A DNA stretch of 57,821 nt, taken from the NCBI RefSeq assembly GCF_029868625.1, contig NZ_JARWOJ010000309.1, positions 1 to 57,821 on the forward strand. The letters are read 5' to 3'. The position numbers and the translations under genes were made by a program. This stretch comes from Nocardia neocaledoniensis. Lineage in GTDB: Bacteria > Actinomycetota > Actinomycetes > Mycobacteriales > Mycobacteriaceae. This document shows, one piece after another, positions 35,464 through 44,735 of the stretch. How positions within the stretch are numbered: the first letter of the stretch is position 1; each line of letters starts with the position of its first letter. A model generated the notes under the pieces. That model did no database searches. It saw only the letters and a list, made by a program, of their open reading frames with translations, and was not told the DNA's origin.

Positions 35464-36426
35464 TCAGCGGCCGCGCCGGGCGCCCGGCTTCCTGCCCTTG
35501 CCCTGCCGCGGCTGCTGCTTGGTGACCGTTTTGCGCGCGGTCTGCTTGCGCGCTGGTTTCGCTGCCGCGCGCCGCGCCGGTTCGGCCACCGCCGCACCGC
35601 GCGAGCTGTTGGCCGACCGTCCGCGCACGATGCCCACGAACTCCTCGACCAGGTCGTTGTCGGCCCCGGCGGGCCAGGCCAGCGCGATTTCGGTGAACTC
35701 GGTGTCGCTGATCGGGCGGTACACCAGGTCGCGCCGGTGATGCAGCCGGGCGATCGACTGCGGAACGACCGTCGCGCCGCCCACCGCGGCCACGAGGGCC
35801 AGGGTGTCGGCGGCCTGATCGATATCGGCACCGTCCTGGATCCGCTCGTCGGCCAGATCGGCCGGGCTGATCGTGTCCAGCAGCGACAGCGCGTCGTCCT
35901 TCTGCACCACGGCGACCGGCGTCTCCCGCCACAGCGCGATCGTGTGCAGCGCGGTCGTGTCGATCGGGAGCCGAACGAAGCACAGGTCGACCCGGCCCTC
36001 CCGCACCGCGCTCTCCTGCTCGGCCTGCGCGATCCCCACGACCTCGAGCGGATGATCGGGCAGCCGCTCACCCCAGACGCGCGCCCACTTCGTCACCGTC
36101 ACCCCCGGCACGAACCCGACCCGCAGGCTCGCGGCAGCCGTCGGCTTCTGTTCGCGTTCGGCCTGCTCCTGCGCGCTGATCAGGCGACGAGCGTGGGTGA
36201 GCAGGGCGGCACCGTCGTCGGTGAGCCGGGTCGGTGATGCCCCGGGCACGAAAACCCTGGTGCCGAGCTCTTTCTCCAACTCGATGACGGTCGCGCTCAG
36301 ACTCTGCCGCGAGATGCGCAGGCCCTTGGCCGCCCGCGCGAAATGCAGTTCCTCGGCGACGGCGACGAAGCGACGCAGCCGCGCGAGGTCGATGGAGTCG
36401 GCGGCGGTGACATCGAAGTCGCTCAT
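35464..36426 (-). CDS. LysR-family regulator with a basic C-terminal tail
   Basis: A 320-residue protein. The N-terminal HTH (about 14-75; FVAVAEELHFARAAKGLRISRQSLSATVIELEKELG) and the effector domain (about 100-255) are normal LysR. After residue about 265 follows an extra tail rich in Lys, Arg and Ala (AEPARRAAAKPARKQTARKT...QQPRQGKGRKPGARRGR) like histone H1 or HU tails. ATG at 36426. It is not divergent from an obvious target; the nearest upstream genes are the kinases on the same strand. Such tails could raise nonspecific DNA affinity. Confidence 0.9.
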   Translation of the reverse strand: MSDFDVTAADSIDLARLRRFVAVAEELHFARAAKGLRISRQSLSATVIELEKELGTRVFVPGASPTRLTDDGAALLTHARRLISAQEQAEREQKPTAAASLRVGFVPGVTVTKWARVWGERLPDHPLEVVGIAQAEQESAVREGRVDLCFVRLPIDTTALHTIALWRETPVAVVQKDDALSLLDTISPADLADERIQDGADIDQAADTLALVAAVGGATVVPQSIARLHHRRDLVYRPISDTEFTEIALAWPAGADNDLVEEFVGIVRGRSANSSRGAAVAEPARRAAAKPARKQTARKTVTKQQPRQGKGRKPGARRGR

Positions 36427-36469
36427 TCTGACCAGGATATGGCACCCGGCGCGCGCTCCCGCGCACCGC

Positions 36470-37633
36470 TCACAGGCTCGTGAGCAACCAGATCACGCCG
36501 ATCACACAACCGAACACCGCCGCCACGATCAGCAACGTGACCATGATCGAGCCCCAGCCGCTGCTCGCGGGCGCGGGCTGCGGCATCGGTGGACGCATCG
36601 CGGGCGCCTGCCAGGCGGCGGGTGTCACCGGCCGCGGTGGCACCGGCTGCGGGGCCTGCGGCTGATAGATCGGCTGGGGGCCAGGGGTGGGGCGCGGCGC
36701 CACCGGCATGCCCGGCGCGCTCACCGGACGCATCGGCGCCATCCCGACGAACGGCTGCGCGTGCGCGCCCGAGGTGGGCCGGGCGAGCGGCCTGGCACCG
36801 GTCGTCCCGGTGCGCATCGCCCTGCGGACGGCGTCGACGAACTCCTCGCACGAGGAGAACCGGTCGGCGGGCCGTTTGGCGAGCGCGCGGGCCATCACCG
36901 CGTCGAGGACCGGGGGCAGGCCGCCGCGACGCGGACTGATCGGCGGCGGCGGGGCCTGCAGATGACCGGTGATGACGGCCGCCGGGCTGCTCCCCTCGTA
37001 GGGCGCGGTGCCGGTCAGCAACACGTACAGGGTGCAGGCCAGCGAGTACTGGTCGGCGCGGTGGTCGAGCGCGGCACCGGTGAGTTGCTCCGGCGCGGCG
37101 TAGGCGAGGGTGGCCGTGAACGACCCGGTCTCGGTCAGGTGCCCGGAATCGTCGCGCAGCCGCGCGATGCCGAAGTCGGTGAGGTACACCCGCTCCTGGC
37201 TGTTGGACCGCGCCAGCAGGATGTTGCCCGGTTTCACATCGCGGTGCAGCACACCGGCCCGGTGCGCGTAATCCAGCGCGGCGGCAGTCTCACCGATGAT
37301 CTGCACCGCCCGATCCGGCGGTAAGGTTCGGGGATCGAGCGTCGACGCGTCGACCCCGTCGATGTACTGCATGCTGATCCACAGCTGGTCGTCCTCGACA
37401 CCGCGGTCGAACACGGTCACGATGTTCGGATGGTCGAGCTGGGCGACCAGATCGGCTTCCCGCTCGAACCTGGCCCTGATCTCGGCGTCGGAGTACAGCT
37501 CCTGGTTCAGCAGTTTCAGCGCGGTCCACCTCGGCAGCCGTGGGTGCCTGGCCAGATACACCGACCCCATTCCGCCACGGCCCAGCTGCCGGTCGATCGT
37601 GTATCCGGCGAACACCGTCCCGTCAGAAACCAC
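36470..37633 (-). CDS. PknB-type Ser/Thr protein kinase, copy 1 (no extracellular domain)
   Basis: A 387-residue membrane-anchored kinase. Glycine loop LGRGGMGSVYLA (about 17-28), catalytic Lys40 (ALKLLN), HRDVKPGN (130-137) and DFG (153-155) are intact. A proline-rich linker (about 275-355) leads to one C-terminal transmembrane segment, after which only a few residues follow, so no sensor domain is present. GTG at 37633, with GGGGG about 7 bases upstream. It lies 134 bp downstream of copy 2 and the two share long identical segments (GRGGMGSVYLARHPRLPR). It probably signals by dimerisation with a partner. Confidence 0.93.
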   Translation of the reverse strand: MVSDGTVFAGYTIDRQLGRGGMGSVYLARHPRLPRWTALKLLNQELYSDAEIRARFEREADLVAQLDHPNIVTVFDRGVEDDQLWISMQYIDGVDASTLDPRTLPPDRAVQIIGETAAALDYAHRAGVLHRDVKPGNILLARSNSQERVYLTDFGIARLRDDSGHLTETGSFTATLAYAAPEQLTGAALDHRADQYSLACTLYVLLTGTAPYEGSSPAAVITGHLQAPPPPISPRRGGLPPVLDAVMARALAKRPADRFSSCEEFVDAVRRAMRTGTTGARPLARPTSGAHAQPFVGMAPMRPVSAPGMPVAPRPTPGPQPIYQPQAPQPVPPRPVTPAAWQAPAMRPPMPQPAPASSGWGSIMVTLLIVAAVFGCVIGVIWLLTSL

Positions 37634-37767
37634 TCTGACCCCCGAATCTCGCTCGTCGTCCGACGCGCTGGACCTTATCAAAGCGGCGTTCGTGGCGTCG
37701 CGGGCATTGCCGGAGCGAGGTCAGCTGAGGGGGGACCCGGCCAGGTCGGCGGCCGCGGCAGGTCGGC

Positions 37768-39384
37768 TCACCACGGTGCGGCCGCGACCTGTTGCGCCAA
37801 CTCGTCGAGGATCTGCTCCCCCAGGAAACGGGGAATCACGAACAGCAGGAACCGACCGCGGTCGCCGCCGTCGGTGAATCGTGAGATCACCGTCGACGTC
37901 ACGCTGCCGTGCGCGCTGGTGTACACGAACCGATGGTCCTGCCGAGGGCCGTAGGTCGACACTCCCCGCCCCTGGGCCGCCGCCGCGAAAGTGCCGACCA
38001 CCTTCTCGGCGGTGGCCTCGCTGTCGAAACTGTAGAAGCGGTAGGCGAATCCGTCTCCCTCGGCGTCCAGGCACTCCCATCGTGCCCGCCAACCGTCGAA
38101 GGCCTTCTCCGGTCCGTCCTCCGAGTAGAAGGACTGCCACTGCGGTGCCGCCCGGCAGCTCGTCCCGAAGTGTCCGTCGGTGCCCTTGTCGGAGTCGGGC
38201 AGCATGCCGGGAAACGCCGACGCCATCGCGTTCAGATCCTGATGGCCCTGTGACCGGCCGAGTATCACCGAGACGAAGGAGGTCTCGTCCTGCCACACCC
38301 ACGCGCCGCCGCCCGCGACCAGTGCGACGACGAGCGCCAGCACCGCCCACACACCCGTGTGCCCGCGCCGGCGCGGTGCCACGGCGCGCGGTGGGTACGG
38401 ACGCATCGGCACGCCGTACGGCGAGGGCGAATTCCTGGGCGCCACCGCCGGATAGGGCTGCGGCGCGGCGAAACCCGGCGGCCGGACCTGCCCGAACGGG
38501 TTCGGCACAGGCACGTGGGGATTCGACGACGGGCCGGCGACAACGGTGGGCTGAGCACCGGTCGCGCTGAGCGCCCGGCGCGCGGCCGCCGCGAATTCCG
38601 CGCACGAATGGAACCGATCGGCAGGCCGTTTCGCCAGCGCTCGCGCCAGCACGCCATCCAGGGCGGCGGGCAGGTCCGGTCGATGCGAGCGCAGCGACGG
38701 CGGCGGCGACTGCAGGTGCCCCTGGATGACGACGGCCGGGTTCGTCGCCTCGAACGGGGCGACGCCCGTGAGCAGCGAGTACAGCGTGCACGCCAAGGAA
38801 TACTGATCAGAGCGGTGGTCGAGGTGCGCACCGGTGAGCTGTTCGGGGGACGCGTAGGCCAGGGTCGCGGTGAACGTCCCGGTCTGCGTCAGGTGGTGGA
38901 CATCGTCCCGGGGGCGGGCGATCCCGAAGTCGGTGAGCAACACCCGCTCGGTGCCGTCGATGTCCGTGAGGAGGATGTTGGCGGGTTTCACGTCCCGATG
39001 CAGCACGCCGTTGCCGTGCGCGTGATCGAGCGCGGCCGCGGTGCCCTCGATGATGCGCATGGCCCGCTGCGCCGGCACGGGGTGGTCGATGGCCGCCGCG
39101 TCGACACCGTCGACGAACTGCATGCTGATCCACAGGCGGCCGTCGTCGACACCCCGGTCGTACACCGTGACGATGTTCGGGTGCTCCAGCCGTGCCGCGA
39201 GATCGGCTTCCCGCTCGAAACGCGCGCGGATCTCGTTGTCGGAGAACAGCTCCGCGTTCAGCAGCTTCAGCGCGATCTGACGCGGCAGGCGAGGATGCCG
39301 GGCCAGGTACACCGATCCCATCCCACCGCGCCCGAGTTGGCGTTCGATCGCGTACCCGGCGAAGACGTCCCCCGTCGCAAGCAT
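37768..39384 (-). CDS. PknB-type Ser/Thr protein kinase, copy 2 (with extracellular domain)
   Basis: A 538-residue transmembrane kinase. N-terminal kinase with GRGGMGSVY, Lys40, HRDVKPAN (129-136) and DFG (152-154); a proline/arginine-rich linker (about 275-340); one transmembrane helix (about 343-362, VWAVLALVVALVAGGGAWVW); then a 170-residue extracellular domain of unknown fold with a cysteine pair (TSCRAAPQW, RWECLDAEG). Such domains usually sense cell-wall or small-molecule signals. ATG at 39384. The kinase parts of copies 1 and 2 are clearly paralogous, and the tails differ. Confidence 0.93.
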   Translation of the reverse strand: MLATGDVFAGYAIERQLGRGGMGSVYLARHPRLPRQIALKLLNAELFSDNEIRARFEREADLAARLEHPNIVTVYDRGVDDGRLWISMQFVDGVDAAAIDHPVPAQRAMRIIEGTAAALDHAHGNGVLHRDVKPANILLTDIDGTERVLLTDFGIARPRDDVHHLTQTGTFTATLAYASPEQLTGAHLDHRSDQYSLACTLYSLLTGVAPFEATNPAVVIQGHLQSPPPSLRSHRPDLPAALDGVLARALAKRPADRFHSCAEFAAAARRALSATGAQPTVVAGPSSNPHVPVPNPFGQVRPPGFAAPQPYPAVAPRNSPSPYGVPMRPYPPRAVAPRRRGHTGVWAVLALVVALVAGGGAWVWQDETSFVSVILGRSQGHQDLNAMASAFPGMLPDSDKGTDGHFGTSCRAAPQWQSFYSEDGPEKAFDGWRARWECLDAEGDGFAYRFYSFDSEATAEKVVGTFAAAAQGRGVSTYGPRQDHRFVYTSAHGSVTSTVISRFTDGGDRGRFLLFVIPRFLGEQILDELAQQVAAAPW

Positions 39385-39476
39385 GTTTCCCCCGTTGTTC
39401 TCGCCGATCGGTGCCGCGCCGCGAGCGGATACCCACCGACGCCGACCGTCACCAACTTAGCCGCTCGAGCGGCACA
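39385..39476. other. Short non-coding stretch upstream of kinase copy 2
   Basis: This is the kinase-proximal part of a 408-bp gap between the kinase and the divergent transglutaminase-like gene. It holds the presumed kinase promoter, but no clear -35/-10 pair or palindrome was seen. The rest of the gap contains the ribosomal L11-like remnant. Confidence 0.4.
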
Positions 39477-39638
39477 GGGTATCGCGACGGTAACCGACCG
39501 CGCGAGGGCGTCGTACCGGCGTTCGACCTCGAACAGCGGGACGCCGGTGGGGCCGAGCATCTTGCCGAGGATCAAGAGCGAGGCATTGCCCGCTTCGAGC
39601 TCGAGAGTGACTGCAAGAGAAGCTGTTTCGCGCGCCAT
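39477..39638 (-). pseudogene. Ribosomal-protein-L11-like remnant
   Basis: A frame beginning ATG at 39638 reads MARETASLAVTLELEAGNAS, then KMLGPTGV, then VERRYDALARSVTVAIP. The order AGxAS, GPTGV, (x)EVxxxYDAxx resembles the N-terminal domain of L11 (which reads AGxAxPxPPVGxALGxxGV). The proline-rich PPVG loop is replaced by LLIL. After about 54 codons the frame loses similarity and runs out of frame into the kinase gene. A decayed L11 paralogue is the most economical reading, but it rests on a short match. Confidence 0.35.
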
Positions 39639-39792
39639 AGGCAACGATCTCGGAAGGCGGCCTCGATCCGGCCCCACACCGATAACGCCTGGGCGGCAAC
39701 CTCTTCGAGGCGGGTCACGGCCGAGGCGGCGCCGCGAGTCGCCCCGGTGTGTTCGAGTCGCCACGCCGGGATTCACCTGTCAGGCTGGAGCG

Positions 39793-40596
39793 GTGAAACG
39801 TGACGTTTCCGCCTGCCTGGAGATCGCGGTCCACGCCGACACGGTCCTGCAGTGGCAGCTCGCGGTGGCTCGGCAACCCGGCATCGACCTGGTCGAATCG
39901 ATGACCTGCGTGCTCGACGGCGAGCCTCTCACCCCGCGCGAGCTGATCGGCCCGCACCATTCCCGGCTGCACGTCCTCGAGGTTGGGGCCGGGACGCTGC
40001 GGCTCGACTACCAGGCCACCGTGTTCGGCACGGCGGTGCCCGAGTCGGCCACCGACTACGACGTGGCGCTGTACCGCCGCCCCAGCCGCTACGCCGAATC
40101 GGACAAGCTGCTCGGCTTCGCCGCCGCCGAATTCGGGTACGGCATCGCCGACCCGGATGTCGCCGCGCGCGTGGCAGCCTGGGTCGGCCGACGGATCTCG
40201 TATGTGGCGGGCAGCAGCGCACCGATCGACGGCGCCGTGGAGACCCTGCTGTCGGGAACCGGCGTCTGCCGCGACTTCTCCCACCTGGTGGTGGCCCTGC
40301 TCCGCGCGGTCGGCGTCCCCGCGCGGGTCGCCGCGGTCTACGCCCCGGGCTGCGTGCCCATGGACTTCCACGCGGTGGCCGAGGCCTGGGTCGGCGGCGC
40401 CTGGCTCACCCTCGACCCGACCTGCCTCGCCCCACGCTCGAGCCTGGTCCGCATCGCCACCGGCCGCGACGCCGCCGACATCGCCTTCCTGGACAACCAC
40501 GGCGGCGACATCACCCTGCGATCGATGACCGTCAACGCCTTCGTCGACGGCCCACTCCCCTACGACGACTTCGCCACGCCGAGCATCATCGTCTAG
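39793..40596 (+). CDS. Transglutaminase-like cysteine protease/transferase
   Basis: A 267-residue protein of the bacterial transglutaminase-like family. An N-terminal beta domain (about 1-90) precedes the core with Cys159 (GTGVCRDFSHL), His193 (DFHAVAEAWV) and Asp208 (WLTLDPTCLAP). No signal peptide is present, so it is cytoplasmic. GTG at 39793; the frame upstream is antisense to kinase copy 2. It ends 3 bp before the convergent rlmN stop. In other actinobacteria such proteins often accompany ATP-grasp/alpha-E gene sets, which are absent here. Confidence 0.9.
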   Translation: MKRDVSACLEIAVHADTVLQWQLAVARQPGIDLVESMTCVLDGEPLTPRELIGPHHSRLHVLEVGAGTLRLDYQATVFGTAVPESATDYDVALYRRPSRYAESDKLLGFAAAEFGYGIADPDVAARVAAWVGRRISYVAGSSAPIDGAVETLLSGTGVCRDFSHLVVALLRAVGVPARVAAVYAPGCVPMDFHAVAEAWVGGAWLTLDPTCLAPRSSLVRIATGRDAADIAFLDNHGGDITLRSMTVNAFVDGPLPYDDFATPSIIV

Positions 40597-40599
40597 GAA

Positions 40600-41709
40600 T
40601 CAGCCCTCGGCCGCGAGCTGCCCACACGCCGCGGCGATCTCCTGACCGCGGGTGTCGCGGACCGTGCACGAGACACCCTGCGCGATCACCCGGCGGACGA
40701 ACTCCTTCTCGACCGGCTTCGGGCTCGCGTCCCATTCGCTGCCCGGGGTCGGGTTGAGCGGGATCAGGTTCACGTGCACGAGCGGGCCGAGGGCCTTGTG
40801 CAGCTTCTTGCCGAGCATGTCGGCCCGCCACGGCTGGTCGTTGACGTCGCGGATCAGCGCGTACTCGATCGAGACGCGCCGCCCCGACTTGTCCGCGTAG
40901 TACCGCGCGGCATCGAGCACCTCGGCGATCGACCAGCGGTTGTTCACCGGCACCAGGGTGTCGCGCAGTTCGTCGTCGGGCGTGTGCAGCGAGACCGCGA
41001 GGCGCACCGACATGTCCTCGTCGGCCAGCTTACGGATCGCGGGCGCCAGGCCGACGGTCGAGACCGTCACCGAACGCTGCGAGATGCCGAGGCCGTCGGG
41101 TGCGGGCGAGGTGATCCGCCGGACCGCGTTGACCACCCGCTTGTAGTTGGCCAGCGGCTCGCCCATGCCCATGAACACGATGTTGGACAGCCGGCCGGGG
41201 CCGCCGTGCACCTCACCGTCGCGCAACGCCGCCGCGGCGGCCCGCACCTGGTCGACGATCTCGGCGGTCGACAGATTGCGGTTCAGGCCGGCCTGGCCGG
41301 TCGCGCAGAACGGGCACGCCATGCCGCAGCCCGCCTGGCTGGAGATGCACAGGGTGTTGCGGTCGGGGTAGCGCATGAGCACGCTCTCCAGCAGGGTGCC
41401 GTCGTGCGCGCGCCACAGGGTCTTGCGGGTGTCGCCCTCGTCGCAGGCGAGATGGCGGACCACCGACAGCAGCGGCGGGAACAGCGTCTCGCCGACCTTC
41501 TCGCGCACATCGGCGGGCAGATCGGTCATCTGCGCCGCATCGGCCTGCAGCCGGCCGTAGTACTGGCGGGCCAGCTGGTCGGCGCGGAACTTGGGCAGCC
41601 CCAGCTCCTGCACCGCGGCCTTGCGCTCGTCCGCGTCCAGATCGGCGAGGTGGCGCGGCGGCATACCGCGACGCGGGGCATCGAACACGAGGGGCAGGGA
41701 GGTGGCCAT
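40600..41709 (-). CDS. rlmN: Dual-specificity 23S rRNA/tRNA A2503/A37 methyltransferase RlmN
   Basis: A 369-residue radical SAM enzyme that methylates C2 of A2503 in 23S rRNA and A37 in some tRNAs. Cluster cysteines are C128, C132 and C135 in CGMACPFC. The helical N-terminal domain ([24 protein letters not shown]), [39 protein letters not shown] and the C-terminal catalytic cysteine in [14 protein letters not shown] are all present. The start is ATG at 41709. It is followed at 3 bp by the convergent transglutaminase-like gene. Confidence 0.97.
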   Translation of the reverse strand: MATSLPLVFDAPRRGMPPRHLADLDADERKAAVQELGLPKFRADQLARQYYGRLQADAAQMTDLPADVREKVGETLFPPLLSVVRHLACDEGDTRKTLWRAHDGTLLESVLMRYPDRNTLCISSQAGCGMACPFCATGQAGLNRNLSTAEIVDQVRAAAAALRDGEVHGGPGRLSNIVFMGMGEPLANYKRVVNAVRRITSPAPDGLGISQRSVTVSTVGLAPAIRKLADEDMSVRLAVSLHTPDDELRDTLVPVNNRWSIAEVLDAARYYADKSGRRVSIEYALIRDVNDQPWRADMLGKKLHKALGPLVHVNLIPLNPTPGSEWDASPKPVEKEFVRRVIAQGVSCTVRDTRGQEIAAACGQLAAEG

Positions 41710-41822
41710 AATTCCACCATTGTCCCAAACGGCGGCGGGCGCCCGATGGGCGGGCCGCCACGCCGAACGCCGTTATCGAGAAGATGCGTGCACCGGTGAT
41801 AGCCGTCGGCGATGATCGAACC

Positions 41823-42188
41823 ATGTCCACCAACGCCGAATCCGGTGCGTCACCCGCCGCGCACGAGCCGACGACGCCGAAATCAGAGCCAGCGGCCAAG
41901 CATCGCCGGGACGAGGTCCCGGCCAAGCGGATCACGCCGAAGGGTGTCCACGGGTCGCGGACCGGTTACACCTGGATAGGCCTGCTCGCGGCGGCGATCA
42001 TCGGCATCGTCCTGCTGGTGTTCATCATCCAGAACCTCGACCAGGCGAAGGTCACCCTGCTCTTCTGGGATTTCTCGCTCCCGCTGGGCATCACGGTGCT
42101 GCTGTCGGTGATCGCGGGCGCGCTGGTGATGGGCCTGGTCGGCGGCGTCCGGATCCTGCAACTGCGCCACGCCGCCAAGAAGCCCTGA
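41823..42188 (+). CDS. LapA/DUF1049-domain membrane protein
   Basis: A 121-residue protein. The soluble N-terminus of about 45 residues is acidic to neutral and rich in Ala, Pro, Thr and Lys; two transmembrane helices follow (GYTWIGLLAAAIIGIVLLVFIIQN; LPLGITVLLSVIAGALVMGLVGGV) with the LapA-type FIIQNLDQAKVTLLFWDFSLPLG between them. ATG at 41823 is chosen; an upstream in-frame start at 41784 is not protein-like. It is divergent from rlmN and ends 1 bp from the convergent cdsA stop. Function is unknown. Confidence 0.85.
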   Translation: MSTNAESGASPAAHEPTTPKSEPAAKHRRDEVPAKRITPKGVHGSRTGYTWIGLLAAAIIGIVLLVFIIQNLDQAKVTLLFWDFSLPLGITVLLSVIAGALVMGLVGGVRILQLRHAAKKP

Positions 42189-42189
42189 G

Positions 42190-43146
42190 CTACAGCAGCG
42201 CGCTGAGCACCAGCCAGGACACGAAGGCCGAGGGCAGCATCGAGTCGAGCCGGTCCATGATGCCGCCGTGGCCGGGCAGCATCGTGCCCATGTCCTTGAT
42301 GCCGAGCTCCCGCTTGATCTGCGACTCGACCAGATCACCACAGGTCGCCACGACCACCAGGCCGACGCCGAGCACCACACCGATCATCGAGTTCGCCTCG
42401 AGCAGCAGCGTGACGGTCAGCAGACCGCCGATCACGCTGAACACCAGCGAACCGCAGAACCCCTCCCACGACTTCTTCGGGCTGATCGCCGGCACCATCG
42501 GATGCCTGCCGAACAGGACACCGGCGACATAACCGCCGACGTCGGAGCACACCACCAGGATCATGAACGTCAGCACCCGCAGATTGCCGTCGGGTTCCAG
42601 CAGCAGCAGCGTGGAGAAGGCCGCGAGCAGCGGGATCCAGGTGAGGGTGAACAGCGCGATCGCGGTGTCGCGCAGGAAGTTCTTCGGCGCGGTGTTGAGG
42701 CCGTGATCGAACAGCCGCCACACCATGCAGACCAGCGCCGTCGCGGCGAACGCGCCGACCACTCCGCGCGCACCCCACGGCCAGCCGAGCCAGAACACAG
42801 CCTGACCGCCCACCAGCAGCGGGATCCGCGGCACCAGCACATCGGCCTCACGCAGCCGCTTGGCGACCTCCCAGGTCGCCACGCCGACCGCGACGCCCGC
42901 CACGCCGATGAACACCTTGGGGACGAACAGCAGGATCGCGATGAGCGAGAGCCCGAGGCCGAGACCGACCGCCAGCGCCGCGGGCAGGTTACGGCCCGCC
43001 CGCGACGCCGGCGCCTGCGGTTCGGCAGGCTCGTCGACCTGTGGGGTCGGCGCCGCCGCGTCGGTCGGGTCGACCTGATCCGGCATCGGCTCCGGTGCCG
43101 CTCCGGTGGCGGCGGCGTCTTCGGCCACGATTGTCCCGTCGCTCAA
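42190..43146 (-). CDS. cdsA: Phosphatidate cytidylyltransferase CdsA
   Basis: Makes CDP-diacylglycerol from phosphatidate and CTP at the membrane for phospholipid synthesis. The 318-residue protein has a 50-residue Ala/Pro/Glu-rich N-terminus, about seven to eight transmembrane segments, and the C-terminal signature SQIKRELGIKDMGTMLPGHG with DRLDS after it. A TTG start at 43146 gives LSDGTIVAED; a GTG six codons later is the alternative. It lies 50 bp after frr on the same strand, in the frr-cdsA order seen throughout actinobacteria. Confidence 0.95.
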   Translation of the reverse strand: MSDGTIVAEDAAATGAAPEPMPDQVDPTDAAAPTPQVDEPAEPQAPASRAGRNLPAALAVGLGLGLSLIAILLFVPKVFIGVAGVAVGVATWEVAKRLREADVLVPRIPLLVGGQAVFWLGWPWGARGVVGAFAATALVCMVWRLFDHGLNTAPKNFLRDTAIALFTLTWIPLLAAFSTLLLLEPDGNLRVLTFMILVVCSDVGGYVAGVLFGRHPMVPAISPKKSWEGFCGSLVFSVIGGLLTVTLLLEANSMIGVVLGVGLVVVATCGDLVESQIKRELGIKDMGTMLPGHGGIMDRLDSMLPSAFVSWLVLSALL

Positions 43147-43196
43147 CTCGTCGTTCCGTTCATCCCCCGCACGAGCGGGACTGGCGAGATCTGCGC

Positions 43197-43754
43197 TCAG
43201 ACCTCGAGCAGTTCGGCTTCCTTGTGCTTGACCAGCTCATCGATCTGGCCCACGTACTTGGCGGTGGTCTTGTCGAGCTCCTTCTCGGCGCGCCCGACCT
43301 CGTCCTCACCCGCCTCGCCATCTTTCTGGATCCGGCCGAGTTCGTCCATCGCCTTGCGGCGGACGTTGCGGATCGAGACCTTGGCGTCCTCGCCCTTGCC
43401 CTTGGCCATCTTGACCATCTCGCGCCGGCGTTCCTCGGTGAGCTGCGGCACCGTGATGCGCAGGATGTCACCGTTGTTCGTCGGGTTCACGCCCAGATCG
43501 GAGTTGCGGATCGCGTTCTCGATCGGGCCGAGCTGGCTCTGCTCGTAGGGCTTGATCACGACCATGCGCGGCTCGGGCACGGTGATACTCGCCATCTGCG
43601 TGATCGGCGTCGGCGAGCCGTAGTAGTCGACCACCACGCGCGAGAACATGCCAGGGTTCGCGCGGCCGGTCCGAATGGTTCCCAGATCGTCCTTCGCCAC
43701 CGAGACGGCCTTCTCCATCTTCTCCTCGGCATCGAAGAGCGCTTCATCAATCAC
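43197..43754 (-). CDS. frr: Ribosome recycling factor
   Basis: Dissociates the post-termination ribosome together with EF-G. GTG at 43754 gives 185 residues, the standard length; it is preceded by GGAGGA at 7 bases, so a GTG 15 bases further upstream is rejected. It has [71 protein letters not shown] and the C-terminal [13 protein letters not shown]. It lies between pyrH and cdsA. Confidence 0.97.
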   Translation of the reverse strand: MIDEALFDAEEKMEKAVSVAKDDLGTIRTGRANPGMFSRVVVDYYGSPTPITQMASITVPEPRMVVIKPYEQSQLGPIENAIRNSDLGVNPTNNGDILRITVPQLTEERRREMVKMAKGKGEDAKVSIRNVRRKAMDELGRIQKDGEAGEDEVGRAEKELDKTTAKYVGQIDELVKHKEAELLEV

Positions 43755-43804
43755 GACCGATTCCTCCACAGCGTCGTCATCGTCGTCCTGTCGCGGGAGC
43801 GGGA

Positions 43805-44533
43805 TCAGGACCGAACCAGGGTGCCGATGTGTTCACCGGCGACCGCCCGGGCAATATTGCCCTTGGTCAGCAAATTGAACACCAGAATCGGCATCTGGTT
43901 GTCCATGCAGAGACTGAAGCACGTGGCATCGGCCACCTTCAGGCCCTTTTCGAGCACTTCCTTGTACGTGATCTCGGTGTACATGCTCGCGTTCTTCTCC
44001 ACGCGCGGGTCGGCGTCGAACACGCCGTCGACCGCCTTGGCCATCAGCACCACGTCGGCGCCGATCTCGAGCGCGCGCTGCGCGGCCGTGGTGTCGGTCG
44101 AGAAGTAGGGCATGCCCATACCGGCGCCGAAGATCACCACGCGGCCCTTCTCGAGGTGCCGCTTGGCGCGCAGCGGGAGGTACGGCTCGGCGACCTGGCC
44201 CATGGTGATGGCGGTCTGCACGCGCGTGTCCACCCCCTGCTTCTGCAGGAAGTCCTGCAGCGCAAGGCTGTTCATGACGGTGCCGAGCATGCCCATGTAG
44301 TCGGAGCGGGCGCGTTCCATGCCGCGCTCCTCGAGCTCGGCGCCGCGGAAGAAGTTGCCGCCGCCGATCACCACAGCCACCTGCACGCCGGTCTCGACGA
44401 TCTCGGCGATCTGCTCGGCCACGGTCTGCACGACATCGGGGTCGAGGCCGACCCCGCCGCCGCCGAACATCTCCCCACCCAGTTTGAGCAGCACCCGGCG
44501 GTATCCAGGGCGGTCGTTACCCGGGTCGGTCAT
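43805..44533 (-). CDS. pyrH: Uridylate kinase
   Basis: Phosphorylates UMP to UDP in the cytosol. The 242-residue amino-acid-kinase-fold protein has [63 protein letters not shown] and [18 protein letters not shown] at 44533 is preceded by AAGGAGACGAACACCC; the upstream frame is unrelated. It lies 146 bp after the hairpin that follows tsf, so it probably has its own promoter, and 50 bp upstream of frr. Confidence 0.97.
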   Translation of the reverse strand: MTDPGNDRPGYRRVLLKLGGEMFGGGGVGLDPDVVQTVAEQIAEIVETGVQVAVVIGGGNFFRGAELEERGMERARSDYMGMLGTVMNSLALQDFLQKQGVDTRVQTAITMGQVAEPYLPLRAKRHLEKGRVVIFGAGMGMPYFSTDTTAAQRALEIGADVVLMAKAVDGVFDADPRVEKNASMYTEITYKEVLEKGLKVADATCFSLCMDNQMPILVFNLLTKGNIARAVAGEHIGTLVRS

Positions 44534-44678
44534 GGGTGTTCGTCTCCTTCGGCGAGGTCGAGATCTGTCGAACTGCGGGCATGCGAATCGGCCGCACAGC
44601 AAGGCGAAGCGGCATCCATCCTGCCTTATCCGGTTCTGTTCACCGCACAAGACCCCCTCGGCCGCCGCCGGGAATCGG

Positions 44679-44725
44679 CGAGAGCCCCTCGGGTGCAGAC
44701 GTGTGCTGCTCCCGAGGGGCTCTCG
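44679..44725 (-). terminator. Terminator hairpin after tsf
   Basis: CGAGAGCCCCTCGGG (44679-44693) and CCCGAGGGGCTCTCG (44711-44725) form a perfect 15-bp stem with a 17-base loop, 11 bp after the tsf stop codon. There is no T-tract. It probably ends the rpsB-tsf transcript and isolates pyrH. Confidence 0.85.
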
Positions 44726-44735
44726 TCGGGCGGGA

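Noticed and set aside
38359..40596. 745-residue plus-strand frame
   Set aside because: Only the last 267 codons are the transglutaminase-like protein; the rest is antisense to kinase copy 2.
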